Notes under the pieces: model-generated
What the model saw: the letters and a program-made list of their open reading frames with translations, nothing else
Databases searched by the model: none
Told to the model about the DNA's origin: nothing
Program-made: the position numbers and the translations under genes
Shown: positions 1-7,170 of the stretch, piece after piece
How positions within the stretch are numbered: the first letter of the stretch is position 1
Layout of the letters: each line of letters opens with the position of its first letter
DNA from: Oscillospiraceae bacterium
GTDB lineage: Bacteria > Bacillota > Clostridia > Oscillospirales > Oscillospiraceae
DNA: 49,046 bases
NCBI GenBank assembly: GCA_017440065.1
Contig: JAFSHY010000059.1
Location: 1-49,046, forward strand
Direction: 5' to 3'

Positions 1-27
1 CAATGGATCCTGGAAGAAAATCTGTAA
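1..27 (+). CDS. 3' end of an upstream gene (partial)
   Basis: The first frame reads QWILEENL followed by TAA at 25-27, and a strong intrinsic terminator follows nine bases later. This fits the last eight residues of a gene lying mostly outside the window. Too little remains to name it. Confidence 0.4.
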   Translation, partial: QWILEENL

Positions 28-35
28 AAACCGAA

Positions 36-76
36 CACCGCCTTCCTGCCGATTGGCACGAAGGCGGTGCTTTTTC
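36..76 (+). terminator. intrinsic terminator
   Basis: A perfect 10-bp stem (CACCGCCTTC at 36-45 with GAAGGCGGTG at 60-69) is followed by CTTTTTC. It ends the transcription unit entering from the left and lies just before the ribosome binding site of the next gene. Confidence 0.85.
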
Positions 77-103
77 ATAGAATGGGAGGAAAGGAGGGAT
101 ATC

Positions 104-577
104 ATGGATCCCTATGACAAGGAAAAGACCCGTGAGATCTGGAAGCGGGTGCTGGGTGAAGAGGAAAGCTGCGACTGCCGCGCCTTTGATTCCGAGCTGC
201 TGCGGCAGATGATCGCGGAGGAGAAGACGATGGTCTGCGCCTACCGCTCGCTGGCGCGGTGCGCCGCGGGGCAGAGCCGGGAGCAGCTGCGGCGGTTTGG
301 GGAACAGACGCTTTGCCACGCAAGAAAGCTGGAGGCGGTCTATTATCTCTGGACCGGGGAACGGGCCTGTGCTTCTTCCAAAGAGGTGCCGCGGTTCCGC
401 TGTTTTGCCGAGGGCCTGCGGGAGCTGCACGGCAGGGAAACGGCATCGGCTGCCCGTTTGAACAGGACGGCGGAGGAGCTGCCGGACTATGCAGAGGTAT
501 TCTACACAGCGGCGCAGGAAAAGACCTGCCGCGCGGAGGCGCTGCTGCGGCTGCTGCAAAACTGCCTTGCTATGTAG
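104..577 (+). CDS. ferritin-like four-helix protein, unknown function
   Basis: A 157-residue, mostly helical, Glu- and Cys-rich soluble protein. ATG 104 is chosen because AAGGAGG at 91-97 sits at correct spacing; an in-frame start at 53 lies inside the terminator stem. The segment from about residue 35, with the pattern E-x3-CAYRSLA, then E-x3-CHARKLEA and YYLWTGE, resembles the small ferritin/rubrerythrin-like domain proteins common in Clostridia, which carry Glu and His on paired helices. A complete di-iron set (two ExxH pairs) cannot be confirmed by eye, so metal binding is an inference. It is convergent with the SpoIIQ-like gene. No signal peptide or membrane segment is seen. Confidence 0.6.
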   Translation: MDPYDKEKTREIWKRVLGEEESCDCRAFDSELLRQMIAEEKTMVCAYRSLARCAAGQSREQLRRFGEQTLCHARKLEAVYYLWTGERACASSKEVPRFRCFAEGLRELHGRETASAARLNRTAEELPDYAEVFYTAAQEKTCRAEALLRLLQNCLAM

Positions 578-578
578 C

Positions 579-598
579 GGAAGCGGCATGCCGCTTCC
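579..598. terminator. 20-bp perfect palindrome between convergent genes
   Basis: GGAAGCGGCA at 579-588 is followed directly by its reverse complement. It lies between two convergent stop codons, where a bidirectional terminator is expected, but it lacks a T-tract on either strand. Its role as a terminator is therefore uncertain. Confidence 0.4.
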
Positions 599-607
599 CG
601 CATGGAT

Positions 608-1333
608 TCAGGCCAGATAATCGGCAGGATCCACGCTGGCATTCCCGAAGGTCACCGCAAAGTGCAGGTGAGAGGGATGCCCCACCTCCAGCAGCGCGCT
701 GCTGCCCACCACACCGATGACCTCACCGGCAGCCACGGTCTGCCCCACCGTTACGGCAGGGGTTTCCTGCAGGTTGGAATAGCAGGTGGTGTAGCCGGAT
801 GCGTGGCTGATCTCCACGGTAGTGCCGAGGTAATCGTCCCGATAGACGGCGCTTACCGTTCCCGCCTCCGTGGCCGCCACGGCAGCGCCCTGTTCGGCGG
901 CAAGATCGATGCCGTCATGGGTGCGCCAGTCCTGTGTGGTCACATTGTAGGAGAGGGCGGAAAGGCTGTGGGACGCGATGGTATCGCCGGAAACCGGCAT
1001 CACCACGATCCGCGGCGCCGCGACCGGAGCTTCGGGCGCGGGCGCGTCCGCGGGTTCGGTGACTTCGGGCGTTTCCGCCATGACGGGTTCGGTTTCCTCC
1101 TCTTCGGCGATGGCGTCCTCGGCGGGGATGATGGGCGCTTCGGCGGGTCTGTCGTCGGGTTCGATGGTCACGGGAATGCTCATCGTTTCCTCCGCTTCGG
1201 GTTCGCTGCCGCCGCGGAACATCAGCCAGCCGGAAACGCCGATGGCCAGCGCGCAGGCACCGATGACGAGAAGATAACCGTGGTCACGGAGAAAGCGACG
1301 GAAGCCGTTGGGTTTGTGATTGTTTTGCATCAT
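608..1333 (-). CDS. SpoIIQ-like membrane protein with M23 peptidase domain
   Basis: A 241-residue protein with a short cytoplasmic N-terminus, one membrane helix (about residues 14-38), an acidic Ala/Pro/Glu-rich linker (about 40-105) and a C-terminal M23/LytM domain. The LytM zinc motifs are present as HDGID (HxxxD) and HLH near the C-terminus. The segment usually reading Y-x-H-L reads YSNL, as in SpoIIQ-type rather than autolysin-type domains. In Firmicutes SpoIIQ is made in the forespore under sigma-F and forms a channel with the SpoIIIA proteins. ATG 1333 is chosen because GGAGG sits five bases upstream; an ATG immediately follows. The sigma-F/G-like promoter upstream supports the sporulation assignment. 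A general cell-wall M23 endopeptidase is the alternative. Confidence 0.72.
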   Translation of the reverse strand: MMQNNHKPNGFRRFLRDHGYLLVIGACALAIGVSGWLMFRGGSEPEAEETMSIPVTIEPDDRPAEAPIIPAEDAIAEEEETEPVMAETPEVTEPADAPAPEAPVAAPRIVVMPVSGDTIASHSLSALSYNVTTQDWRTHDGIDLAAEQGAAVAATEAGTVSAVYRDDYLGTTVEISHASGYTTCYSNLQETPAVTVGQTVAAGEVIGVVGSSALLEVGHPSHLHFAVTFGNASVDPADYLA

Positions 1334-1349
1334 ATGCACCTCCATAGCC

Positions 1350-1379
1350 CAGTATGGACGGCAATTTGGAAAAATAAAC
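1350..1379 (-). promoter_or_regulatory. sigma-F/sigma-G-like promoter of the SpoIIQ-like gene
   Basis: Reading the minus strand, GTTTA (1375-1379) is separated by 18 bases from CATACTG (1350-1356). This closely fits the forespore consensus (GHATR or GYWTA, then CATnnTA) with correct spacing, and starts 17 bases before the start codon's 5' side. The match is by eye. Confidence 0.5.
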
Positions 1380-1410
1380 CGCATCGGAAAGAAATTCTTC
1401 CCGATGCGGT
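1378..1410 (-). terminator. hairpin upstream of the SpoIIQ-like gene
   Basis: A 10-bp stem (ACCGCATCGG at 1378-1387 with CCGATGCGGT at 1401-1410) is followed on the minus strand by a T-rich run. It would block transcription from upstream and overlaps the -35 of the forespore promoter. Confidence 0.6.
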
Positions 1411-1548
1411 GTTTTATATGGGCGCGGCACGGTTTGCCAAAATGAATCCATCGCATCGGCGCGGAAACGCCCAAGGGAGGCTTCCGTGCGGTACAATCTG
1501 TTCGACAAATGATCGTATTACACCATGAAACGTAGGGCGGGGCCGCCA

Positions 1549-1703
1549 GGGCTTCCCCTTGGGGGGAAGCTGTCAAAAATCAAAGATTTTTGACTGATGA
1601 GGGGGCTGCGAATGCGGACGGCATTAAGCATTTGGGGGAGCCGGAGATTTGCCCCTCATCCGTCACGGCTTGCGCCGCGCCACCTTCCCCCGAGGGGGAA
1701 GGC
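1549..1703. repeat. MITE-like palindromic intergenic element
   Basis: The left end (GGCTTCCCCTTGGGGGGAAGC, then TGATGAGGGGGC) is an imperfect inverted copy of the right end (GCCCCTCATC, then CCTTCCCCCGAGGGGGAAGG). Each end is itself a hairpin, and an extra stem (CAAAAATC/GATTTTTG) sits in the left arm. It occupies most of the 499-base gap between the SpoIIQ-like gene and ricT; I see no gene in that gap. Such non-coding elements are widespread in gut Clostridia. A CGTAGGGCGGGG motif at 1531-1542 recurs at 35209. Confidence 0.6.
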
Positions 1704-1789
1704 TTTGGTGTAGTACCAAAACTGTTAATAAATTCAAGCTTTGCGATCTGTTTTCTGTATCCGATCACAGAAACCGGAAGGAAACAAGA

Positions 1790-1821
1790 ACAGGCACAAC
1801 GGTTCGCACCGTTGTGCCTGT
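1790..1821 (-). terminator. terminator of the holB-ricT unit
   Basis: A perfect 14-bp stem (1790-1803 with 1808-1821) closes a four-base loop and is followed on the minus strand by TCTTGTTTCC. It lies 11 bases beyond the ricT stop codon. Confidence 0.85.
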
Positions 1822-1832
1822 AATGGGCTTGA

Positions 1833-3206
1833 TTATGCCTGCGGGGCGGCGCCGCCGTTGGGATTCTTGGGCTTTCTGCGGTGATGGCGGCGGCGGTTGC
1901 CGCTGTGCGCCTTCTTTTCGCCGCCTTCGGCGGCTTCCGCTGCGGGCTTTTCCTGCTTTTTCTGCTGGGGAGCGGCCTTGCCGCCGTCCTTCTGCTTCTG
2001 CCGGGGCTGCTCCTTCTTTTCGCCCTTGGGCTGCTCCCTGCGTTCCTTCTTCTGCTCGGCAGCCTGTTCGGTGCGGGGCTGTTCCTGCTTCTTTTCGCCG
2101 GAGGGCTTTCTTCTTCTGCGGCGGCGGGAAGCAGAGGGTTTTCCTGCCTCGGCTTCAGCGGGAGCTTCTTCCGGGGCGGGAACGGGGGTGTTCACTGCTT
2201 CGGAGCGGAAGATGACCGGTTCCAGAACGGGCATCGGCTCTTCTTCCAGCGTTTCTTTCAGACGGACGGGCTTCTTGCCGGAGGAGATGGGGGCCAGATC
2301 CTTGGGGATGGGGGGATCGTTCTTCTTGGCTTTACCGCTGCGAAGCACACAGATCTCGCAGTTCTTATAGCAGCCGATGGTTTCCGGCTGGTCTTCCATG
2401 CGTACCTTGACGGTCTGACGGAGCAGATTGACGTCGGTCACGGTACCTCTGCCGTCGGGGGTATCCACAAAGGACTCCGCCTTGGGGGCGGTCTTGATGA
2501 GATCCTCGTAGGCCTCCTGCTCGTACTTGAGGCAGCACATCAGTCTGCCGCAGGTGCCGGAGATCTTGGTGGGGTTGAGACTCAGATTCTGGGTCTTGGC
2601 CATCTTGATGGAAACGGGCTGGAAATCATCGAGGAACTCGCTGCAGCAGAAGGGTCTGCCGCAAACGCCCAGACCGCCCACCATCTTTGCCTTGTCGCGC
2701 ACACCGATCTGACGCAGCTCGATGCGGGTGCGGAAGATGGAGGCCAGGTTCTTGACGAGGTCGCGGAAGTCCACGCGGCCGTCCGCGGTGAAGAAGAAGA
2801 GGATCTTGCTGCCGTCAAAGGCACATTCCGCCGAGACAAGCTGCATATCCAGCTTGTGGTCGAGGATCTTCTGCTGGCAGACGGAGAAGGCGCGCTTCTC
2901 TTTTTCGCGGTTGTCGGCAGCGATCTTCTGGTCGGCGGCGGTGGCTTTGCGGATCACGCTGCGCAGAGGCGCCACGATCTCGCGGCCGGAAACGGTGTGC
3001 ACACCGGAAACGCAGGTGCCGAATTCGGGGCCGCGGGAGGTATCGATGATGACGTCGTCACCGGAGGTCAGCTCCAGCTCGCCGGGATCAAAAAAGTAGT
3101 TCTTTCCGCCGGAACGGAAACGGATATCGACCACCTTGTAGGTGGCATCGGTCCGGATGGGCGTTTCTTCGGCGCCTTCCGGAGTCATGATTTCAAGTTC
3201 TTCCAT
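1833..3206 (-). CDS. ricT: RicT/YaaT family PSP1-domain protein with basic C-terminal tail
   Basis: A 457-residue PSP1-domain protein. The family signature is clear: CGRPFCCSEFL and CGRLMCCLKYE, whose cysteines in RicT proteins take part in Fe-S-containing Ric complexes affecting RNase Y activity, sporulation and competence. The last 120 or so residues form a low-complexity tail rich in Lys, Arg, Gln and Glu with Arg clusters. This is much longer than in Bacillus (about 275 residues in total) and may bind RNA. ATG 3206 is chosen because GGAG lies six bases upstream; a TTG at 3218 overlaps that site. It follows holB after 31 bases, the conserved Firmicutes order. Confidence 0.93.
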   Translation of the reverse strand: MEELEIMTPEGAEETPIRTDATYKVVDIRFRSGGKNYFFDPGELELTSGDDVIIDTSRGPEFGTCVSGVHTVSGREIVAPLRSVIRKATAADQKIAADNREKEKRAFSVCQQKILDHKLDMQLVSAECAFDGSKILFFFTADGRVDFRDLVKNLASIFRTRIELRQIGVRDKAKMVGGLGVCGRPFCCSEFLDDFQPVSIKMAKTQNLSLNPTKISGTCGRLMCCLKYEQEAYEDLIKTAPKAESFVDTPDGRGTVTDVNLLRQTVKVRMEDQPETIGCYKNCEICVLRSGKAKKNDPPIPKDLAPISSGKKPVRLKETLEEEPMPVLEPVIFRSEAVNTPVPAPEEAPAEAEAGKPSASRRRRRRKPSGEKKQEQPRTEQAAEQKKERREQPKGEKKEQPRQKQKDGGKAAPQQKKQEKPAAEAAEGGEKKAHSGNRRRHHRRKPKNPNGGAAPQA

Positions 3207-3237
3207 GTAATTCTCCAATTCTCTGCCCTGTGGCAGG

Positions 3238-4182
3238 TTACAGTTTCACAGCCAGCGCGCCGCAGATGGCGCCAACGCCCACATTGGCATTGCACCGGAT
3301 CTGCGCCAGACGCAGTTCTTCAATGGCGGCAAGGATCTCCTTCGCCGTACGCAGGCTGCAGATGCGATGCACCTCGGGTGCGGCTTCCGCCGCGCCGCAG
3401 CGGGCGGAGAGGGCTTCCATCAGCAGAAGCTCCCATTCCTGCAGCATGGGCAGCAGCTTGTCGCGGGTCCACTTTTCCATGGGCGCCAGCAGCATCGTCA
3501 TCGCCAGCGCATCGCGCTCGGCAAAGGCGGCGGCAAATTCCATGGCGCGGTCGGAGCGGGCGGCATGCTTCAGCTTTGCCATGGCCTGCCCCAGATAGCG
3601 GGCAGAGGCGGCAAGGCGGTAATCCGCTTCCTGTTTGCCGGGGCAGCGCTGCCGCAGCGCGGCAAGCAGCGTGGCTTCCGGCAGAGGCGCGAGGTGCAGC
3701 TCGCTGCAGCGGGAGCGGACGGTGGGCAGCAGCAGGCCGGGATTCGGCGAGAGCAGCAGGAACACCGCGTAGGCGGGCGGCTCTTCGAGGATCTTCAGCA
3801 GGGTGTTCTGCCCGATGGGATTCAGCTTTTCCGCGTGGGGGAAGATATAGATCTTCTTTTTGCCTTCGTTGGGACGGATGTATACGTCGGCGCAGGCATT
3901 GCGCACCTGCTCGACGGGGATCATTTTCTTGTCTTCGTCATCCACGAAGATGATGTCGGGATGATTGCTGCCGAAGACCTTGCGGCACTGCGGGCAGCTG
4001 CGGCAGGGCTTGTCTCCGCTGCCGGTGCATTGCAGGGCGGCGGAAAGCAGCGTGGCCAGCGTGTGCTTGCCGGAACCCTCCGGGCCGCTGAGCAGATAGC
4101 AATGGGAGGATTTCTCCTGCCGGAACATCCCGGAGAGGCGTTCCTTCAGCGATTCATTTCCAAGAAAGTCATAAAAAAGCAT
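3238..4182 (-). CDS. holB: DNA polymerase III delta' subunit
   Basis: A 314-residue clamp-loader subunit of the AAA+ family. It has a Walker A motif (GPEGSGKHT, about residues 33-41), a zinc-binding cysteine cluster (CTGSGDKPCRSCPQC, about 52-66), the conserved LLKILEEPP segment and the SRC sensor motif (VRSRCSE). Delta' helps load the sliding clamp at replication forks. ATG 4182 gives the usual family N-terminus (MLFYDFLGNESLKERL); a GTG two codons upstream at 4188 is also possible, since GGAG lies four bases before the GTG and ten before the ATG. It is the first gene of the holB-ricT unit. Confidence 0.93.
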   Translation of the reverse strand: MLFYDFLGNESLKERLSGMFRQEKSSHCYLLSGPEGSGKHTLATLLSAALQCTGSGDKPCRSCPQCRKVFGSNHPDIIFVDDEDKKMIPVEQVRNACADVYIRPNEGKKKIYIFPHAEKLNPIGQNTLLKILEEPPAYAVFLLLSPNPGLLLPTVRSRCSELHLAPLPEATLLAALRQRCPGKQEADYRLAASARYLGQAMAKLKHAARSDRAMEFAAAFAERDALAMTMLLAPMEKWTRDKLLPMLQEWELLLMEALSARCGAAEAAPEVHRICSLRTAKEILAAIEELRLAQIRCNANVGVGAICGALAVKL

Positions 4183-4258
4183 AGGCACACTTCTCCACCA
4201 TACAATCTGATTTATTATAACGCATACTTTGATAATTTTCCATACTTTTTTGAAAAAA

Positions 4259-4287
4259 GATGCTGCATCCGTCGGGATGCAGCATCT
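4259..4287 (-). terminator. spoVT terminator
   Basis: A 12- to 13-bp perfect stem (AGATGCTGCATCC with its complement) with a four-base loop is followed on the minus strand by six T residues. It lies directly after the spoVT stop codon. Confidence 0.9.
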
Positions 4288-4289
4288 TT

Positions 4290-4832
4290 TCAGCTTTCCA
4301 TCTGCTTGCCGAGGAAGCCCGCTGCGGTCTGCGCGATCTTCTGGTCGGCGGCATCGAAGCCCTGCCCGTTCTCATCCATCAGGATCATCACGCAGCCGAG
4401 GATGTCGCCGTCCGCCATGATGGGCGAAGCAACGCCCAGATAATAGCGGTCGGAACCCTCTGCGGCGCGGAATTTGGCGGTGCCGAGGGTATAGCAGTAG
4501 CACTTGCGCTGATCCATCAGCCGCTCCAGTTCCTGCGAATTGGGCTTGTCCAGCAGCTCCCGCTTGGGTGCGCCGGAAAGGGCGATGATGGAATCGCGGT
4601 CGGCAATGGCGGCAATGCGCCCCGTGTGCTTGCCGATGGAATCGCAGAGCTGACCCGCGAAATCGGAAAGATCGCCCATGGGGGAATACTTTTTGAAGAT
4701 GACCTCGCCGTCCTTTTCCGTGTAGATCTCCAGCGGATCACCCTCGCGGATGCGGAGCGTCCTGCGGATCTCCTTGGGGATGACGACTCTTCCGAGGTCG
4801 TCGATGCGTCTGACAATGCCTGTGGCTTTCAT
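4290..4832 (-). CDS. spoVT: stage V sporulation protein T, AbrB-like regulator
   Basis: A 180-residue protein, the normal length for SpoVT. Residues 1-50 are the swapped-hairpin AbrB DNA-binding domain (MKATGIVRRIDDLGRVVIPK), and the rest is the GAF-like domain typical of SpoVT, with conserved ALSGAPKRELL and LGVASPI segments. SpoVT tunes the sigma-G regulon in the forespore. ATG 4832 has AAGGAGAA at 4841-4848. It is a single-gene unit with its own terminator and a sigma-G-like promoter, and it is divergent from the cca gene. Confidence 0.95.
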   Translation of the reverse strand: MKATGIVRRIDDLGRVVIPKEIRRTLRIREGDPLEIYTEKDGEVIFKKYSPMGDLSDFAGQLCDSIGKHTGRIAAIADRDSIIALSGAPKRELLDKPNSQELERLMDQRKCYCYTLGTAKFRAAEGSDRYYLGVASPIMADGDILGCVMILMDENGQGFDAADQKIAQTAAGFLGKQMES

Positions 4833-4867
4833 ATATCACATTCTCCTTAATCTACAAATTACGGTGC

Positions 4868-4896
4868 TATTATTTGTAAGGCAAGGAGATTTATAC
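4868..4896 (-). promoter_or_regulatory. candidate forespore (sigma-F/G) promoter of spoVT
   Basis: On the minus strand GTATA (4892-4896) is followed after 17 bases by AATAATA (4868-4874), which matches GHATR and six of seven positions of CATnnTA. This is a tentative by-eye match, supported by the known sigma-G control of spoVT. Confidence 0.4.
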
Positions 4897-4923
4897 GCGA
4901 TGTTTTTTTGATCGTGTTACGGC

Positions 4924-4974
4924 GGAAATGTCCCCCGAGAGGTGACCCGTTCGGAAAAAGCTTCTGTTATACTG
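4924..4974 (+). promoter_or_regulatory. duplicated promoter block, copy 1 (before cca)
   Basis: GGAAATGTCCCC (4924-4935), seven bases, TGACC (4943-4947), 19 bases, TTATACTG (4967-4974). The same words with identical spacing recur at 6419-6469. The TGACC and TTATAC parts may be -35 and -10 elements with an unusually long spacer. Confidence 0.5.
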
Positions 4975-4983
4975 GGAGAAAAC

Positions 4984-5012
4984 TTGACGCGCTTTCCTTT
5001 GCCCGATAAAAT
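4984..5012 (+). promoter_or_regulatory. sigma-A-type promoter of cca
   Basis: TTGACG (4984-4989), 17-base spacer, TAAAAT (5007-5012), 37 bases before the start codon. Confidence 0.65.
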
Positions 5013-5049
5013 AGGCAGAAAGAGAGCAGCGAAGAAAGGAGCGGATCGG

Positions 5050-6408
5050 ATGTCGCATTTGGATGATCAGAAAATGGCGCGGGAAATTGCCCGACAGGTG
5101 GCAGAGCGGGGAGGACGTACCTTCTATGTGGGCGGCTTTGTCCGTGATGCCTTGATCGGGCGGGAAAATAAGGATGTGGACATCGAGGTCCACGGCGTCA
5201 GCCCCCAATGCCTGGAAGAGATCCTGGACGGTCTGGGGCAGCGGCTGGCCATCGGCGAAAGCTTCGGCATCTTCGGGCTGAAGGGCTATGAGCTGGATAT
5301 CGCCATGCCGCGGAAGGAAGAAGTCCGCGGTCACGGACATAAGGATTTTGATATTTTCGTGGATCCCTTCATCGGCACCGAGGCGGCTGCCCGCCGCAGG
5401 GATTTCACCTTCAATGCCCTGATGCAGGATGTGCTGACGGAGGAGATCGTGGATCATTTCGGCGGTGTGGAGGATCTGCACCGCGGCGTGCTGCGGCATG
5501 TGAATGACAGCTCCTTTGCCGAGGATCCGCTGCGGGTTTTGCGGGCTGCCCAGTTCGCGGCGCGGTTCGGCTTCCGCGCGGCGGAGGAAACGGTTTCCCT
5601 GTGCAGGCGGATGGATCTGCGCTTCCTGCCGGGAGAGCGTATCGAAGGAGAACTCAAAAAGGCGCTGCTGAAGGCAGAAAAGCCTTCCGTGTTCTTTGAA
5701 GTCCTGCGGGAAATGGAGCAGCTGGATCACTGGTTCCCGGAGCTGAAGGCGCTGATCGGGGTGCAGCAGAATCCGGTCTACCATCGGGAGGGCGACGTCT
5801 GGACGCACACGATGATGGTGATCGATGAAGCGGCAAAGCTGCGCCATCGGGCCGCCAACCCCTATTGGTTCATGCTCTCCGCCGTGACCCACGATTTCGG
5901 CAAGGCGGTCTGCACCGAAGAAAAGGACGGCGTGCTGCATGCTTACCACCATGAGGAAGCGGGTGTGCCGCTGGCGGAGGCCTTCCTGCGGCGCATGACC
6001 GGGGAGGTCAAGCTCATCGAATATGTGCGGAATATGACCGAATACCATATGAAGCCCAATACCGTAGCCGGCGCCCGTTCCGCCCAAAAGGTCACCACGC
6101 GGATGTTTGACCGCAGCGTGGATCCGGAGGGGCTGATCTGTCTGGCGCTGGCCGATGATCGGGGCCGCGTCACGCAGGCTCCCGCCACGGATCATGAGGC
6201 ATTCCTCATGGAGCGGCTGGAGGTATTCCGGGATCTGATGAGCCGCCCCTATGTGATGGGGCGGGATCTGGTGGAGGCGGGGCTGAAGCCCGGCGCGGAA
6301 TTTACGGAGATCCTGCAGTACGCGCACAAGCTGCGGCTGGCAGGCATCCCCAAGGAAAACGCGCTGAAGCAGACGCTGGCATTTGCCCGAACGCTTTGCA
6401 AAACGTAG
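5050..6408 (+). CDS. cca: CCA-adding tRNA nucleotidyltransferase with HD domain
   Basis: A 452-residue class II nucleotidyltransferase. The N-terminal catalytic head carries GGFVRDALIG and the metal-binding DVDIEV (DxD) at about residues 25-45, the RRRDFTFNAL segment near 115 and the FAEDPLRVLRAAQFAARFGF motif near 155. A C-terminal HD domain has WTHTMMV and THDFGK, as in the HD-containing E. coli-type enzymes. It adds or repairs the CCA end of tRNAs; a poly(A) polymerase role cannot be excluded by sequence alone. ATG 5050 is chosen because AAAGGAG (5035-5041) precedes it at eight bases; an upstream in-frame start at 4942 would span the promoter. Confidence 0.92.
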   Translation: MSHLDDQKMAREIARQVAERGGRTFYVGGFVRDALIGRENKDVDIEVHGVSPQCLEEILDGLGQRLAIGESFGIFGLKGYELDIAMPRKEEVRGHGHKDFDIFVDPFIGTEAAARRRDFTFNALMQDVLTEEIVDHFGGVEDLHRGVLRHVNDSSFAEDPLRVLRAAQFAARFGFRAAEETVSLCRRMDLRFLPGERIEGELKKALLKAEKPSVFFEVLREMEQLDHWFPELKALIGVQQNPVYHREGDVWTHTMMVIDEAAKLRHRAANPYWFMLSAVTHDFGKAVCTEEKDGVLHAYHHEEAGVPLAEAFLRRMTGEVKLIEYVRNMTEYHMKPNTVAGARSAQKVTTRMFDRSVDPEGLICLALADDRGRVTQAPATDHEAFLMERLEVFRDLMSRPYVMGRDLVEAGLKPGAEFTEILQYAHKLRLAGIPKENALKQTLAFARTLCKT

Positions 6409-6416
6409 CACAGAAC

Positions 6417-6469
6417 GGGGAAATGTCCCCTGCGGGTTGACCAAAACATGCGGCATTTCGGTTATCCTG
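6417..6469 (+). promoter_or_regulatory. duplicated promoter block, copy 2, with GGGGA inverted repeat
   Basis: GGAAATGTCCCC (6419-6430), seven bases, TGACC (6438-6442), 19 bases, TTATCCTG (6462-6469), as in the block before cca. Here GGGGA-AATG-TCCCC (6417-6430) forms a perfect inverted repeat that could be an operator. It precedes the unknown gene at 6516. Confidence 0.5.
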
Positions 6470-6515
6470 TGTTCTGTAAGGTAACTTATAAAACACAGGA
6501 CAGGAGGTGATGGTC

Positions 6516-6851
6516 ATGTATTGGTTCACGCGCGATATTCTTGCGCAGCAAGTCAGGGTACACCTTACGGATTGGGATCTGGAAAACATGGATGCGTTTC
6601 TGGCAATGTCCCGCAATTCGGAACTGCGGCGCATCGCGGCAGAACTGGAAGGTTATGAAGGAGGCCGGTATTCTGCGTTTCCCGGCGAATATCTGGAACT
6701 GACCGTGGAGAACGGCTGGGTCACCGCGCAGATCCACCTGTGTGATGCCATTCCCTGCAGGTTGACGGTGCAGTATTTCTGCCGTCTGGTGACGGAATAT
6801 CTGGAGCAATGGGAGATCCTGCGGCGGGAACTGGCCGGAGAACATGATTGA
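6516..6851 (+). CDS. small hypothetical protein
   Basis: A 111-residue acidic soluble protein (MYWFTRDILAQQVRVHLTDW...), with no membrane segment, signal or cysteine motif that I recognise. ATG 6516 is chosen because AGGAGG (6502-6507) lies eight bases upstream; GTG 6507 and ATG 6510 overlap or crowd that site. It shares its unusual promoter block with cca. Its stop codon overlaps the promoter of the next small gene. Function unknown. Confidence 0.65.
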   Translation: MYWFTRDILAQQVRVHLTDWDLENMDAFLAMSRNSELRRIAAELEGYEGGRYSAFPGEYLELTVENGWVTAQIHLCDAIPCRLTVQYFCRLVTEYLEQWEILRRELAGEHD

Positions 6852-6890
6852 CAGCTGCCCGCCTCTGTGATTTAATTACGGTATCACAGA
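6848..6890 (+). promoter_or_regulatory. promoter with inverted-repeat operator
   Basis: TTGACA (6848-6853), 17 bases, TTTAAT (6871-6876). A perfect 8-bp inverted repeat, TCTGTGAT (6864-6871) and ATCACAGA (6883-6890) separated by 11 bases, brackets the -10, the position of a repressor operator. The promoter begins inside the stop codon of the preceding gene. Confidence 0.65.
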
Positions 6891-6907
6891 GAAAGGTCGT
6901 GTCTTTT

Positions 6908-7132
6908 ATGCCGAGAATCAAAACGTATAAGAACTCCAAGCTGGCATCGTTCTGCAGCGTGATCGGTTATATTCTGATCGCCGGCGGTGTTTACTGCCTG
7001 TTTAACGATGAGCCGCTGGCGGGCGTGATCGTGCTGCTGCTGGGGTTCGGCTTCAAGTTCCTTGCCGCGTTTATCAGCAGCAGGAAGAGAAAAAAGGACG
7101 CGGAATTCTTCCGAATGATCAATGAAAAGTAA
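6908..7132 (+). CDS. small two-helix membrane protein
   Basis: A 74-residue protein with a basic N-terminus (MPRIKTYKNSKL), two hydrophobic segments (about residues 15-30 and 36-54) and a highly charged C-terminal tail (SSRKRKKDAEFF). I do not recognise the family. ATG 6908 begins the basic leader; the Shine-Dalgarno site AAAGG lies about 12 bases upstream, so spacing is long. It has its own promoter with an operator-like repeat and ends in a strong terminator. Confidence 0.6.
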   Translation: MPRIKTYKNSKLASFCSVIGYILIAGGVYCLFNDEPLAGVIVLLLGFGFKFLAAFISSRKRKKDAEFFRMINEK

Positions 7133-7135
7133 GAA

Positions 7136-7165
7136 AAGTCCCGAAGCATGGCTGCTTCGGGACTT
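7136..7165. terminator. bidirectional terminator
   Basis: A 13-bp stem (AAGTCCCGAAGCA with its complement) and a four-base loop, with AAAA on the left and TTTTT on the right. It serves the small gene on the plus strand and the convergent regulator gene ending at 7171. Confidence 0.9.
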
Positions 7166-7170
7166 TTTCG

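Noticed and set aside
1649..2215. Plus-strand frame starting in the repeat element
   Set aside because: It begins in a non-coding repeat, crosses a terminator and runs antisense to ricT.
1881..3953. Plus-strand frame of 690 codons over ricT and holB
   Set aside because: It crosses two recognised minus-strand genes and consists of low-complexity Gly/Leu stretches produced by antisense codons.
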